Positions 42,213 through 51,122 are shown, counted from the stretch's first letter. The stretch: 64,000 nucleotides of DNA from an uncultured Collinsella sp. (GCA_900541205.1 UQIV01000004.1:43277-107276), one strand, 5' to 3'. Numbers and translations are program-made. The notes: generated by a model not told the origin, from the sequence alone.

Positions 42213-43151
42213 CTAGCGGGATTTCTGCCTGGTACTATCGAGATTCTGCCTCGCTGCTCGATAGCTCGAAGGAGTGCATCCCATTTGTTCTTTAAATACC
42301 TGGCCAAGATGGCTTGCTGTCGCAAAGCCGCATTGGCGCGCGACTGTCTGGACCGTTCGCGTGGTGTGTGCCAAAAGTTCGCAAGCACGGTTTACGCGGT
42401 ATGCGCGCAGATATGCCGCCGGGGTCGTTCCTGCGCAAGCTTCGATAATGCGGTAACACTCTCTTTCGCTTACGCCGGCTGCAGATGCCATCTGGGGCAC
42501 ATCTATAGCGGCTGCATAGTTTGCGCGGATATAGTCCAGGATTGCCTTGAACTGTACGTCGCGGTTGGTCATCCAAGAGGCGTTGTCGGAGGAAAAGAGC
42601 GGTTCGGCCTTGGCGTAAATCTGAATCCAGAGCTCTGACAAACTATTTCGAAACGCCATCTCGTTCTGCGGCCGTTGAAGGTCGTGGTTAAAGGAACTCT
42701 TTAGCAAATCGATAAAGGGCATATCGTCGGGGTTGGTGGGCGACCATTTGAGCACATCGACGCCTCGACATTGCAGCAAAGGATTGATATAGCGCTTTTG
42801 AAGGCGTCCAGCGGGATCGCCGAGCATCGACGGCTGAAAGATATGCAACATTTGAATGGCTGGTGCCGAATTGGGTGATTGCAGCGTGCTGTGCAAAACG
42901 CCGCCGTTGATAAAGCCGGCGGACCCTTCCTCAAAGCGTACGTGCTCATGAGCCGCGCGCGTTCGATAGTCAATCGCTCCCTGCTCCATGTAGAAAAGCT
43001 CAACTTCGGAATGCCAGTGCCAGGGGACGGAATTGCCCGGATAGCGAGCGAATTCTGCGCGTTCGGCAATATAGGGCCAGTCTTCGGCGGTCTCGGGAAA
43101 CGCTTCCTCGCGTCCTCCGCGGTGCAATTCTATGTGATCCATGTTTCGCAT
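42213..43151 (-). CDS. AraC-family transcriptional regulator
   Basis: A 312-residue regulator with an N-terminal cupin-type sensor (VPWHWHSEVELFYMEQG is the ligand-pocket motif, about residues 42-60) and two C-terminal HTH motifs of the AraC/XylS type (about 215-305: VPQMASAAGVSERECYRII and VQTVARQCGFATASHLGQVFKEQMG). It likely senses a sugar or aromatic compound. The start is not well fixed: Met at 43151 or 43142, neither with a strong ribosome site. The target genes are unknown. Confidence 0.85.
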   Translation of the reverse strand: MRNMDHIELHRGGREEAFPETAEDWPYIAERAEFARYPGNSVPWHWHSEVELFYMEQGAIDYRTRAAHEHVRFEEGSAGFINGGVLHSTLQSPNSAPAIQMLHIFQPSMLGDPAGRLQKRYINPLLQCRGVDVLKWSPTNPDDMPFIDLLKSSFNHDLQRPQNEMAFRNSLSELWIQIYAKAEPLFSSDNASWMTNRDVQFKAILDYIRANYAAAIDVPQMASAAGVSERECYRIIEACAGTTPAAYLRAYRVNRACELLAHTTRTVQTVARQCGFATASHLGQVFKEQMGCTPSSYRAARQNLDSTRQKSR

Positions 43152-43176
43152 GGCATCAGTATAAAGCGCGATGGGC

Positions 43177-43386
43177 TTAGATTGCTCTTGCCTGTTCGGG
43201 GAACGCCTTGTCTAGGGATGCTTGGAGCTTTTCGAAGGATGCTCGTAAGTTGAGGCTCTGATCGGCTGAGCGCTTGGTTTTTGTGGTGGGGGAGTCGAGG
43301 AGACCGTTTCTCTGTGTCGGGGGGAAGGAGAAAAGGTTTGCATGATTTAGGGATGGCTGCTGTGCTGCGTCATTGGAAGAATGCAT
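43177..43386 (-). CDS. Possible small protein of unknown function
   Basis: A 69-residue frame, polar, Ser/Asn/Gln-rich, beginning MHSSNDAAQQPSLN and with a basic middle (TTKTKRSADQ) and a short amphipathic end (FEKLQASLDKAF). AGGAGG lies ten bases before the ATG, which is the main support. I recognise no domain. The open frame upstream ends in VRNLLVDIEEAA and a stop two bases before this ATG and may be a decayed gene. The remainder of the 490-base gap (43387-43640) shows nothing else. Confidence 0.35.
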   Translation of the reverse strand: MHSSNDAAQQPSLNHANLFSFPPTQRNGLLDSPTTKTKRSADQSLNLRASFEKLQASLDKAFPEQARAI

Positions 43387-43640
43387 GCTTATGCGGCCTC
43401 CTCGATGTCCACCAAAAGGTTGCGCACGGGGTATGCTGCTAGGTTCCGTGCGTTGGCAGTATTATGCCGCGGCTGTTGCAAAGAAGCGCTAAAGAAAGGC
43501 TTAATCAGGTTTGATGTAACAATGAAACCGCAGGTCAAGGCTATTGAGTAACACTCTTGAAAGGTTTTGAGCTTAAGGGCTTTCTAAGGTTTGTGGCGCG
43601 GATGTGGCTCGCCTGTGTGGGGCGTGTGGACGGCTCGTTC

Positions 43641-44630
43641 CTAGCACTGCGGTGCGGCGGCGCGTACTTGTTCGATGACCTTTTCCATCGTGGCGTCGAT
43701 GCGGTCTTTTTTGAGCTCGCATTCCCAGATGGTTATGGGTGTCCAGCCCATTTGAGTGAGTGCTGCCACGGCAGCGCGATCGCGCTCGACGTTGCGACGG
43801 AACTTTGCCTCCCAAAACTCAACGTTGCGTTTGGGCTGGCTAGGGTTGCATTTGGGACAGCGGTGCCAAAAGCAACCGTTGACGAAGATGGCGATCTTGC
43901 GTCCGGGGAAGGCGATGTCGGGTTTGCCGGGAACCTTCCATTCCAAGCGATAGCCCGTAAGGCCCGCGGCGCGCAGGTGCTGTCGTACGAGCAGCTCGGG
44001 CTTGGTGTTCGCGCGTTTGTTGCCCTTCATGGACTTTTTTATGGCGGCGCGACGGCGCACCAGTTCGCGCTCGTCGGCGGAAAGGTCCGAGGTATCGATG
44101 CCGTCGAGCAGACCTGGTTTGGGGTGCTTTTTGCTACGGCGCTTAGGTGCGCGCTTGGGCTTGGTGGCGGGCTCGTCGGTCGCGGTGGCCTCGGCGTCGT
44201 TGGCAGCGCCGTTGGCCTCAAGCCGGTCTTCCTTCAACTCAATCAGGGCATCAATGAGTCCCTTGTCGGCGGGCATCCATTCCACCGTGGCAAGCGAGGT
44301 GCGCGGAATCCAGCGGATATCGAGCTGGCGGTCGTGCTTCTGGGGCTCGCCAGACCCTTTGGTCAGCGAGCAGTAATAGCACTCCATGGAGAGATGAAAA
44401 TCGGGGTAGTCATACTCAACGGTGTAGAAATCGCGCAGGTTGGTGACTTTTACCTGCAACTCTTCCATAAGCTCGCGGCGCACGGCGTCTTCGGGTGTCT
44501 CGCCGCGCATGAGCTTGCCGCCCGGGAACTCCCAAAGTCCCTGCATGTCGCCGTAGCCGCGCTGCACGGCAAGCAGCTCGTCAGATCCTTCCTTGCGAAT
44601 GATCCCAGCGGCAACATGAACAGTCTTCAA
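43641..44630 (-). CDS. Nudix hydrolase fused to Vsr mismatch endonuclease
   Basis: A 329-residue two-domain protein. Residues 1-130 are a MutT-type Nudix hydrolase, with the box G38-x5-E44-x7-R52-E53-L54-x-E56-E57 complete; such enzymes remove oxidised nucleotides such as 8-oxo-dGTP. A basic, Ala/Lys/Arg-rich linker (about 150-190) leads to a Vsr endonuclease domain (about 205-325) with the catalytic Asp in GKPDIAF and the FVNGCFWHRCPKC zinc/active-site motif. Vsr nicks next to T:G mismatches. It appears to start at TTG (44630) after AGAGGA. No cytosine methylase lies nearby. It is divergent from the ABC genes. Confidence 0.88.
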   Translation of the reverse strand: MKTVHVAAGIIRKEGSDELLAVQRGYGDMQGLWEFPGGKLMRGETPEDAVRRELMEELQVKVTNLRDFYTVEYDYPDFHLSMECYYCSLTKGSGEPQKHDRQLDIRWIPRTSLATVEWMPADKGLIDALIELKEDRLEANGAANDAEATATDEPATKPKRAPKRRSKKHPKPGLLDGIDTSDLSADERELVRRRAAIKKSMKGNKRANTKPELLVRQHLRAAGLTGYRLEWKVPGKPDIAFPGRKIAIFVNGCFWHRCPKCNPSQPKRNVEFWEAKFRRNVERDRAAVAALTQMGWTPITIWECELKKDRIDATMEKVIEQVRAAAPQC

Positions 44631-44778
44631 CGGGAGTCCTCTCTCAACATCAACACGTGGCAGGGTAGCTACGCGTACCTTACACAACGGTAAGGCAAGC
44701 GTAAGCCATATCGATGGTAGCTGACTCGTCTTCTTGCGACTATAGATGCCGTAGACTAATCGCAAGAAAGGACTCGGT

Positions 44779-45564
44779 ATGCAAACCACGCACATGGCGA
44801 CCCCGGTACTGGAGGTCGCGCATCTCGAAAAGGTATATGGAGCGCTGGGCAACGTGACCCGCGCGCTCAACGACGTCAGCTTTACCGTCAACCGCGGCGA
44901 ATTTGTTGGCATCATGGGCGCTTCGGGCTCGGGCAAGTCGACGTTGCTCAACTGCGTTTCGACCATCGATAGCGCCACGAGCGGCACCATCCGCATCAAC
45001 GGGCAGGACGTGACGCGCATGAAGCAGGCTAAGCTTTCGCAGTTCCGCCGCGAGGAGCTGGGCTTTATCTTCCAGGACTCCAACCTGCTCGATACGCTCA
45101 CGGCACGCGAGAACATCGCCCTGCCGCTCACCATCGCCCGCACAAACTCGGCAGAGATCTCGACCCGCGTGCAGGATGTGGCAGCGCGCCTGTCCATCAG
45201 TCAGGTGCTCGACAAGTATCCCTACCAGATGTCCGGCGGCCAGCAGCAGCGCGTTGCCGCGGCTCGCGCGCTCGTCACCGACCCCACCATGATCATGGCC
45301 GACGAGCCTACCGGCGCCCTCGACTCCAAAAGCGCCCGCCTGTTGCTCGAGAGCCTAGAGGCCCTCAACCGCCGCCTGCGCGCCACCGTGCTCATGGTCA
45401 CGCACGACAGCTTTGCTGCCAGCTACACGAGCCGTGTGCTGTTTATTCGCGACGGCAAGATCTTCACCGAGCTGCGCCGCGGCGACATCGACCGCCGAGA
45501 GTTCTTCGACCGCATTATGGAGGTCGTTGCCATGATGGGCGGTGAGGGCTCCGATGCTCTGTAA
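44779..45564 (+). CDS. ABC transporter ATP-binding protein (BceA/MacB-type)
   Basis: A 261-residue ATPase of the lipoprotein/antimicrobial-peptide exporter class. Walker A is [11 protein letters not shown], the Q-loop [13 protein letters not shown], the signature [15 protein letters not shown], Walker [14 protein letters not shown], and the switch His is in LMVTHDS. It powers the FtsX-type permease whose start codon lies within its last codons. BceAB-type pairs confer resistance to peptide antibiotics and usually sit beside a two-component system, which is not seen here. Confidence 0.9.
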   Translation: MQTTHMATPVLEVAHLEKVYGALGNVTRALNDVSFTVNRGEFVGIMGASGSGKSTLLNCVSTIDSATSGTIRINGQDVTRMKQAKLSQFRREELGFIFQDSNLLDTLTARENIALPLTIARTNSAEISTRVQDVAARLSISQVLDKYPYQMSGGQQQRVAAARALVTDPTMIMADEPTGALDSKSARLLLESLEALNRRLRATVLMVTHDSFAASYTSRVLFIRDGKIFTELRRGDIDRREFFDRIMEVVAMMGGEGSDAL

Positions 45565-47791
45565 ACTCGCTTGGGGCAACGTCCGCCGCGCCGGCCGCGA
45601 TTACCTCGTCTACCTTTTGACGCTCACCCTGGGCGTCACGGTCTTCTATGCCTTTAACACCATCTCGATGCAGGTCGACATCGCCGGCATCGATGAAAAG
45701 GGCTTGGCGCAGGTTATGGGCAGTATGCTCGGCAACCTGACGTACTTTTTGGCCGGTGTCATGGCCTTTTTGATGGTGTACGCCAATAACTTCATCATGA
45801 AACGCCGCAAGAAGGAGTTTGGCCTGTACCAGGTGCTCGGCATGGGGCGCGGGCGCGTCGCCACGATCATGGCGCTCGAGACCGTGATAGTATCGGTCGT
45901 GGCCTTTGTCGCCGGCATTGTGCTGGGTGTGGGACTCTCCCAGCTCATGACGTTCTTTACGGCCTCGCTTTTTAAGACACAGATCGCCAATTTCCACTTC
46001 TTTTTCTCGGTGCATGCGTTCAATCTGACCCTTGCCTGCATGCTCGTAATGTTTGTGCTCACGCTACTGCTGAACCTTCGCGCCGTGCGTCGTACCAAAC
46101 TCATCGAGCTTATGGGTGCCGAGCGTCGCAACGAGAGCATCAAGACACGCAACCCCTGGATCGCGATTGCCATCTTTGCCGTGGGCGTGGTGCTTGTGGG
46201 CGTGGCCTATTACCGTCTGCTACGTGATGGGTTCCCGCTAACCGCGACGGACAGCAAGCTGCAAGAGGCCATGAGCCAGTTTGGTATTACGACCGCTATG
46301 GTTACCGTGGGCACCTTTGCCCTGTTCTGGGGACTCTCGGGCATGCTCATCAAGCTGCTGCAGAGCCTGCGCGGCGTGTATTGGCGCGGCCTCAACATGT
46401 TTACCGTGCGCCAGCTTGCGGCCAAGGTCAACACGGTGTGCTTTTCGATGGGCGTCATTGCGATGCTCCTGTTTTTGGCCATTACCTCGGTGACGTGCGG
46501 TATGTCGATTGCCAACGTGATGAGCGAAAACCTGGAGCGCTATAATCCGGCCGACATGTCGCAGACGTATATCTATTACGCGCCCGATACGCTCGACTAC
46601 TACAAAGAGTATGTCAATCCGTCTGAGGCCGATCGCATGGTGCTGGCTGATACAACGGTAGATTTGTACTCCGCATGGCACGGCGATCGTATCGACCCCG
46701 ATAACGTTGCAGACGGTATTAAAGGCAAGTCGGCAGACAACAACGACGAGACCGGCAAGAAGGTCAATATCGCCGATGTTGCCGGCGAGCATGTGCAGAT
46801 CGATTCGTATCTGAGTTACCCGCTTGGCGGCTCGGATCCTTCGGTGACCCCAAGTGAGATGTGCAAGACCATGGACGAAAAGCTTCCCAAGGCGTTCGGG
46901 GGTAGCAATGCCGACATGACAGGCCTGTCTGTGACGCCGGCAAGTCAGTACAACAAATTGCGCCAGATGATGGGCAAGAAGCCGGTGCACATCGGTCACG
47001 ACCAGTATCTGCTCACGTGTGATATGGGCGGCGAGCTGGTCGACATGTACACCAAGTATATGGCTGGCGGCCATACCCTTACCTTGGGCGGGTATACGCT
47101 CAAGCCCGCAACCGATAAGTCGGACGAAGATACGGCGGCCATCGCCAACTCGGCGATGGGTAGTAATGGGGGTACCGTCGTCGTTGCCGACGAGCTGTTG
47201 TCCCAACTTAATCTGCAGCCGTATTCCAGTAGCCTGCTCGTTAACTACAAACAGGGGATGGATACGACCGAGGCAGACGAGAGTATTAAATACACTGTGC
47301 TCGACAATCTGCTCGTTGACGGCAAGGAGCCGGGGTCGTGGGGAACCTTCATCACACGCTCCGAGATGTACACGCAAGCAGCGCAAATGAACGGTCTTAT
47401 TAGCTACCTAGCCATCTACATCGGCTTTGTATTGGTCGTTGCATGCGCGGCGATTCTGTCGATTCAGCAACTCTCCAACGTGGCCGACGGCAGCCGCAGC
47501 TATCGTGTGCTGGCGCAGATCGGCTGCGACGACCGCCAGATTCGCCATTCGGTGATGGCACAGCAGGCGGTATTCTTCCTGTTCCCGCTGGCAGTGGGCC
47601 TGGCGCACTCCTTTGTGGCACTTAAGGTGATCATCGAGCTGGTGAGCATTTTCGGAAATATGAGCATCGGCGGCACCGTGGGCCTTACCTGTGCAATCTT
47701 CCTGGCAGCATACGGTGGCTACTTCCTGGTGACCTACCTCATGAGCACCGGCATGGTGCGAGCCGCCATCGCTACCCGCTACAGCGAGTAA
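45554..47791 (+). CDS. FtsX-family ABC permease (BceB-like)
   Basis: A 745-residue membrane protein. Four hydrophobic segments lie in the N-terminal part (first near residues 15-40), with further ones near 200-300. A large extracytoplasmic domain (about 325-600) follows, with many polar and Asp/Lys residues, and the last FtsX block of three helices (about 615-735) closes it. This is the BceB plan, in which the large loop senses the peptide. ATG 45554 overlaps the end of the ATPase gene by 11 bases, so the two are coupled. Confidence 0.88.
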   Translation: MLCKLAWGNVRRAGRDYLVYLLTLTLGVTVFYAFNTISMQVDIAGIDEKGLAQVMGSMLGNLTYFLAGVMAFLMVYANNFIMKRRKKEFGLYQVLGMGRGRVATIMALETVIVSVVAFVAGIVLGVGLSQLMTFFTASLFKTQIANFHFFFSVHAFNLTLACMLVMFVLTLLLNLRAVRRTKLIELMGAERRNESIKTRNPWIAIAIFAVGVVLVGVAYYRLLRDGFPLTATDSKLQEAMSQFGITTAMVTVGTFALFWGLSGMLIKLLQSLRGVYWRGLNMFTVRQLAAKVNTVCFSMGVIAMLLFLAITSVTCGMSIANVMSENLERYNPADMSQTYIYYAPDTLDYYKEYVNPSEADRMVLADTTVDLYSAWHGDRIDPDNVADGIKGKSADNNDETGKKVNIADVAGEHVQIDSYLSYPLGGSDPSVTPSEMCKTMDEKLPKAFGGSNADMTGLSVTPASQYNKLRQMMGKKPVHIGHDQYLLTCDMGGELVDMYTKYMAGGHTLTLGGYTLKPATDKSDEDTAAIANSAMGSNGGTVVVADELLSQLNLQPYSSSLLVNYKQGMDTTEADESIKYTVLDNLLVDGKEPGSWGTFITRSEMYTQAAQMNGLISYLAIYIGFVLVVACAAILSIQQLSNVADGSRSYRVLAQIGCDDRQIRHSVMAQQAVFFLFPLAVGLAHSFVALKVIIELVSIFGNMSIGGTVGLTCAIFLAAYGGYFLVTYLMSTGMVRAAIATRYSE

Positions 47792-47838
47792 CCTTCTAGT
47801 CCAGAACCACCACAAAGGGGACAGGCACTTTTACGTCT

Positions 47839-47976
47839 ATCTCAATCTGTAACATATGGCTGGCAAAATCGCCTCTATCTGTTATAGATTGAGATTGTTT
47901 GTCCCGAGCTATACGGTTTGTCTCGATCTGTAACAACAAGACGGGGATTCGGCCCCTAGATGTTACAGATCGAGAC
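47839..47976. repeat. 57-bp palindromic repeat, pair upstream of aguA
   Basis: Units at 47839-47895 and 47920-47976 have arms ATCTCAATCTGTAACA and GTCTCGATCTGTAACA. A GGGGACAGGCAC REP-like piece lies immediately before (47803-47828). This pair lies between co-directional genes, its last base only 28 bases before the agmatine deiminase start, so it may lie in that gene's leader. Confidence 0.9.
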
Positions 47977-48004
47977 GGCGATCGTTCGATTTGGAGGAAG
48001 CCTT

Positions 48005-49210
48005 ATGCGCACGATTACCGAGTCCGAGTCCACCCCTAAGGCCGATGGCTTCTTTATGCCTGCTGAGTTCGCCCCACAGGATCGCGTGTGGATGGGCTGG
48101 CCCCATCGCACCGATACCTGGGCCCATGGTGCCAAGCCGGCTCAGAAGCAGTATGCCGCCATCGCTCGCGCCATCGCCGAGTTCACCCCGGTCACCATGT
48201 GCGCCAACCAGGCCGACTACGCCAACTGCAAGGCCGCCTTTGAGGAAGACGAGAACGTCACCGTTATCGAGATGACCACCGACGACGCTTGGTTCCGCGA
48301 CACCGCTGCCACTTTTGTTATCAATGGCAAGGGCGATAAGCGCGCTAACCACTGGCACTTCAACGCCTACGGCGGCCTCGTCGACGGCCTCTATTTCCCG
48401 TGGGACAAGGACGAGCAGATTGCCCTTAAGATGGCTGAGCTTTCCGGCTGCCGTCGCTATCGTCCCGATGACATGATCCTCGAGGGCGGTTCCATCACCG
48501 TCGACGGCGAAGGTACCGTGGTCGTGACCGACCAGTGCCTGCTTTCCCCGGGCCGCACCTGCTCTGCTGTTCTGGAGGAGGAAGAGGATCCCGAGTCCAT
48601 CTGGCCCAAGTTCAAGAGGAAGTTTGAGCCCTGGAGCGAGGAACTTCGCGCCTATATGGATGAGCACCTCAAGGATTACCTGGGTGTCGAGAAGGTCATC
48701 TGGGTCAAGGAGGGCATCGACCCCGAGGAGACCAATGGCCACATCGATGACGTCGCCACGTTCATCGCCCCGGGCGTCATGGCCTGCATCTGGACTGACG
48801 ACCCCGAGTATCCGTTCTACGAGCAGTGCCACGCCATCTACGAGACCCTCTCCAACGCCGTTGACGCCAAGGACCGCAAGATGAAGGTCTACAAGCTCTG
48901 TATGCCTGTGAACCCGCTGTTCATGGACCAGGCTTCCTGCGACACCATCGACGCCGACGAGAACGCCGAGCCGCGCGTTGCCAACGAGCCGCTGATCGCC
49001 TCCTACATGAACTACCTCGTGACCAACCACGGCGTCATCGTCCCGCAGTACGGCGACGAGAACGACCGGCTGGCCGTCGACACGCTCCAGAAGATCTACG
49101 ACGAGGTCTGGGGCGAGGGCGTCTACAAGTGCGTGGGCGTCCAGTCCGATCAGGTCGTCTACGGCGGCGGCAACATCCACTGCATCACGCAGCAGGAGCC
49201 GTCCGCTTAA
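48005..49210 (+). CDS. aguA: Agmatine deiminase
   Basis: A 401-residue enzyme of the guanidino-group-modifying family that hydrolyses agmatine to N-carbamoylputrescine and ammonia. Conserved stretches are DRVWMGWPHRTDTW, DDAWFRDTAATFV, LEGGSITVDGEGT with the acid residues, NGHIDDVATFIAPG with the catalytic His and Asp, and the active-site Cys in VYGGGNIHCITQQEP at the C terminus. The ATG follows TTGGAGGAAG. No putrescine carbamoyltransferase or antiporter adjoins, so the full agmatine pathway is not shown here. Confidence 0.93.
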   Translation: MRTITESESTPKADGFFMPAEFAPQDRVWMGWPHRTDTWAHGAKPAQKQYAAIARAIAEFTPVTMCANQADYANCKAAFEEDENVTVIEMTTDDAWFRDTAATFVINGKGDKRANHWHFNAYGGLVDGLYFPWDKDEQIALKMAELSGCRRYRPDDMILEGGSITVDGEGTVVVTDQCLLSPGRTCSAVLEEEEDPESIWPKFKRKFEPWSEELRAYMDEHLKDYLGVEKVIWVKEGIDPEETNGHIDDVATFIAPGVMACIWTDDPEYPFYEQCHAIYETLSNAVDAKDRKMKVYKLCMPVNPLFMDQASCDTIDADENAEPRVANEPLIASYMNYLVTNHGVIVPQYGDENDRLAVDTLQKIYDEVWGEGVYKCVGVQSDQVVYGGGNIHCITQQEPSA

Positions 49211-49214
49211 TCGT

Positions 49215-49317
49215 CTGGCTTCCTGAGGCACGGCACCTCCCCGTTCATTCGTCGCTTGCGTACCGAAGTACGCGGCGCTCCTCTTTCACGGGAATCTGCC
49301 GCACCTCAGAAACCCAG
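49215..49317 (+). other. Long imperfect hairpin after aguA
   Basis: CTGGCTTCCTGAGG near 49215 pairs imperfectly with CCTCAGAAACCCAG ending at 49317, with CGGCA/TGCCG and CCCCGT/ACGGG continuing the stem. It is capped by GCGTAC-CGAA-GTACGC (49257-49272). It begins five bases after the aguA stop and may be a terminator-like or repeat element; there is no T-tract. Confidence 0.65.
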
Positions 49318-49404
49318 CCGGTCAAGCGGACCGACGTAGCTAGTTACCGCATTAGTCATTGGTGCCAACCCTGGCAACAATGCAGGTCGAAAAAACGTCA
49401 GCGA

Positions 49405-49544
49405 AAGCCCGCCAGAGCGAGCAAGGTGCCTTGAAGCGAGGCGGCATTGACCTTTTGGTCATGCCGTCGAAGCTGAAAGGCAGATTGCCGCCCTGGCGGG
49501 TTTGCAGCGTCGAGCCGTTACGCGGTTTGGTAAAACCGCGTAAC
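49405..49544 (-). ncRNA. Covarying structured element, copy 3 (possible RNA)
   Basis: On the minus strand it starts within the TAG stop of the DAHP synthase gene. P1 is at 49517-49544. P2 is AAACCCGCCAG (49493-49503) with CTGGCGGGCTT (49405-49415). P2b is TGCCTT (49477-49482) with AAGGCA (49427-49432). P3 is GGCATGACC-AAAA-GGTCAATGCC (49443-49465). The length is 140 nt, as in the other two copies, with different stem sequences. Confidence 0.8.
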
Positions 49545-50575
49545 TAAATACGTTCCGCGATCTCGTGGATGAGGTAGTCGGTCTTTTCCCAGCCCAGGCA
49601 CGGATCGGTGATCGACTTGCCAAAGACGCCGCCGTCGACCGGTTGGTTGCCGTCCTCCAGGTAAGACTCGATCATAAAGCCCTTGACCAGCTTGGAGATG
49701 GACTCGTTGCGGCGGCAGCTGTCGAGCACCTCCTTGCAAATGCGATACTGCTCCAGCGGACGCTTGCCCGAGTTGTCGTGGTTGCAGTCGATGACCGCCG
49801 CCGGATTGGCATAGCCGGCGTGCTCGGTATAGCGCTCGGCCAGACGTTCCAGGTGTTCGTAGTGGTAGTTGGGGTAGGTGCGCCCATCGAGACCGATGTA
49901 GCCACGCATAACGGCGTGTGCGAGCGGGTTGCCGTCGCACTCGACCTCCCAGTTGCGGAAGATGAAGCTCTGGTGCGCCTGGGCGGCGTAAATGGAGTTG
50001 AGCATAACGGTGGTAGAGCCGGCAGTGGGATTCTTCATGCCTACGGGTACCGAAATGCCGCTCGACACCAGGCGATGCTCCTGGTTTTCGACCGAGCGTG
50101 CGCCCACGGCAACATAGCTCAGCAGGTCAACGAGGTATTGGTAGTTGGACGGATAGAGCATCTCGTCGGCGGTGAAGAAGCCCGTTTCCTCAATAACGCG
50201 CAGGTGCATATGGCGGATGGCCTTGACGCCCTCGAGCAGGTCGTCGGGAGCCTCGGGGTTGGGGTTGTGCAGAAGACCCTTGTAGCCGGTGCCCTTGGTG
50301 CGCGGCTTATTGGTGTAGACGCGCGGAATGATGATGAGCTTGTCCTTGACCTCTTCGGCGGTCTTGGCCAGTCGGTTCATATACTCGAGCACCGAATCCT
50401 CGCGGTCGGCAGAGCACGGGCCGATGATGAGCACCTTACGTGCGTCCTCGCCGGTAAAGACTTTGGCGACCTCGGCGTCAAATGCCTGCTTTTTGGCGGT
50501 AAGCTCGGCAGAAAGCGGCATTTCCTCGCGGATCTCCATGGGGATCGGCAGCCTGCGTTTGAATTCCATGGCCAT
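49544..50575 (-). CDS. aroG: 3-deoxy-7-phosphoheptulonate synthase (class I DAHP synthase)
   Basis: A 343-residue enzyme condensing phosphoenolpyruvate and erythrose-4-P, the first step of aromatic amino acid synthesis. Motifs are VLIIGPCSADREDSVLEY, IIPRVYTNKPRTKGTGYKGL, GARSVENQEHRLVSSG, VGMKNPTAGST, and AVIDCNHDNSGKRP for metal and PEP binding. It belongs to the AroF/G/H type; which regulatory isoform cannot be told. Its stop codon is the first base of copy 3 of the structured element. It is a single-gene unit. Confidence 0.93.
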   Translation of the reverse strand: MAMEFKRRLPIPMEIREEMPLSAELTAKKQAFDAEVAKVFTGEDARKVLIIGPCSADREDSVLEYMNRLAKTAEEVKDKLIIIPRVYTNKPRTKGTGYKGLLHNPNPEAPDDLLEGVKAIRHMHLRVIEETGFFTADEMLYPSNYQYLVDLLSYVAVGARSVENQEHRLVSSGISVPVGMKNPTAGSTTVMLNSIYAAQAHQSFIFRNWEVECDGNPLAHAVMRGYIGLDGRTYPNYHYEHLERLAERYTEHAGYANPAAVIDCNHDNSGKRPLEQYRICKEVLDSCRRNESISKLVKGFMIESYLEDGNQPVDGGVFGKSITDPCLGWEKTDYLIHEIAERI

Positions 50576-50798
50576 AGGGGCCTCCTCAATCTATAGAAAG
50601 AGCAATAAGCGTATTGTCGAATGCTCGGCATTATCCGCTGTCGCACGCTAAAGTGCAAGCCCTTGTCACCCCGAAACCTACCAAAAAGAGACAGGTTTAT
50701 TTTGGCAGGTTTTATCTGGGTAAACGTTGGCGCTCACCAGGATGGGATGACGCCGTGAGGGACCCTAAGCCTGCCGCCGATCCCCCGGGGAGTACCCA

Positions 50799-51027
50799 GT
50801 GGCCAAAAAATGCCAAATATGAGTACTGTTGCTAGCTTAGTATCATATCGACATTACAAGATAATATACACAACAGTAAATATGTTCATTAAAGTTGGCA
50901 CATAGAAGCATGCTAATGAGCATTTAGATCAATTTGAAGGCATATATAGGCCGCAAAGAGGTCGTTTAGAGCTGTTTTGCTGTTACTAAAAAGGTAACAG
51001 TACTCATATTTGCCATTTTTTGTCCAC
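50799..51027. repeat. 229-bp AT-rich element with 32-bp terminal inverted repeats
   Basis: The ends, 50799-50830 and 50996-51027, are inverted repeats of 32 bp with two mismatches (they include CAAATATGAGTACTGTT). The 165 bp between them is AT-rich, unlike the genes around it, with no ORF of note. It fills most of the 580-base gap between aroG and the ABC operon and looks like a MITE; flanking bases show no clear target duplication. Nothing else is seen in 50576-50798 except a GC-rich stretch. Confidence 0.85.
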
Positions 51028-51085
51028 AGGGCTTGAAGGGAGCTGTCAATCAGGTTCCAGGGTAGGCACTTCGAGGGCCGCAGAG

Positions 51086-51122
51086 CAAAAAAGCGGGGGC
51101 GCAGGTTGTCCTGCGCCCCCGT
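51086..51122 (-). terminator. Terminator of the marR-ABC operon
   Basis: On the minus strand CGGGGGCGCAGG pairs with CCTGCGCCCCCG and is followed by CTTTTTTG. Confidence 0.88.
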
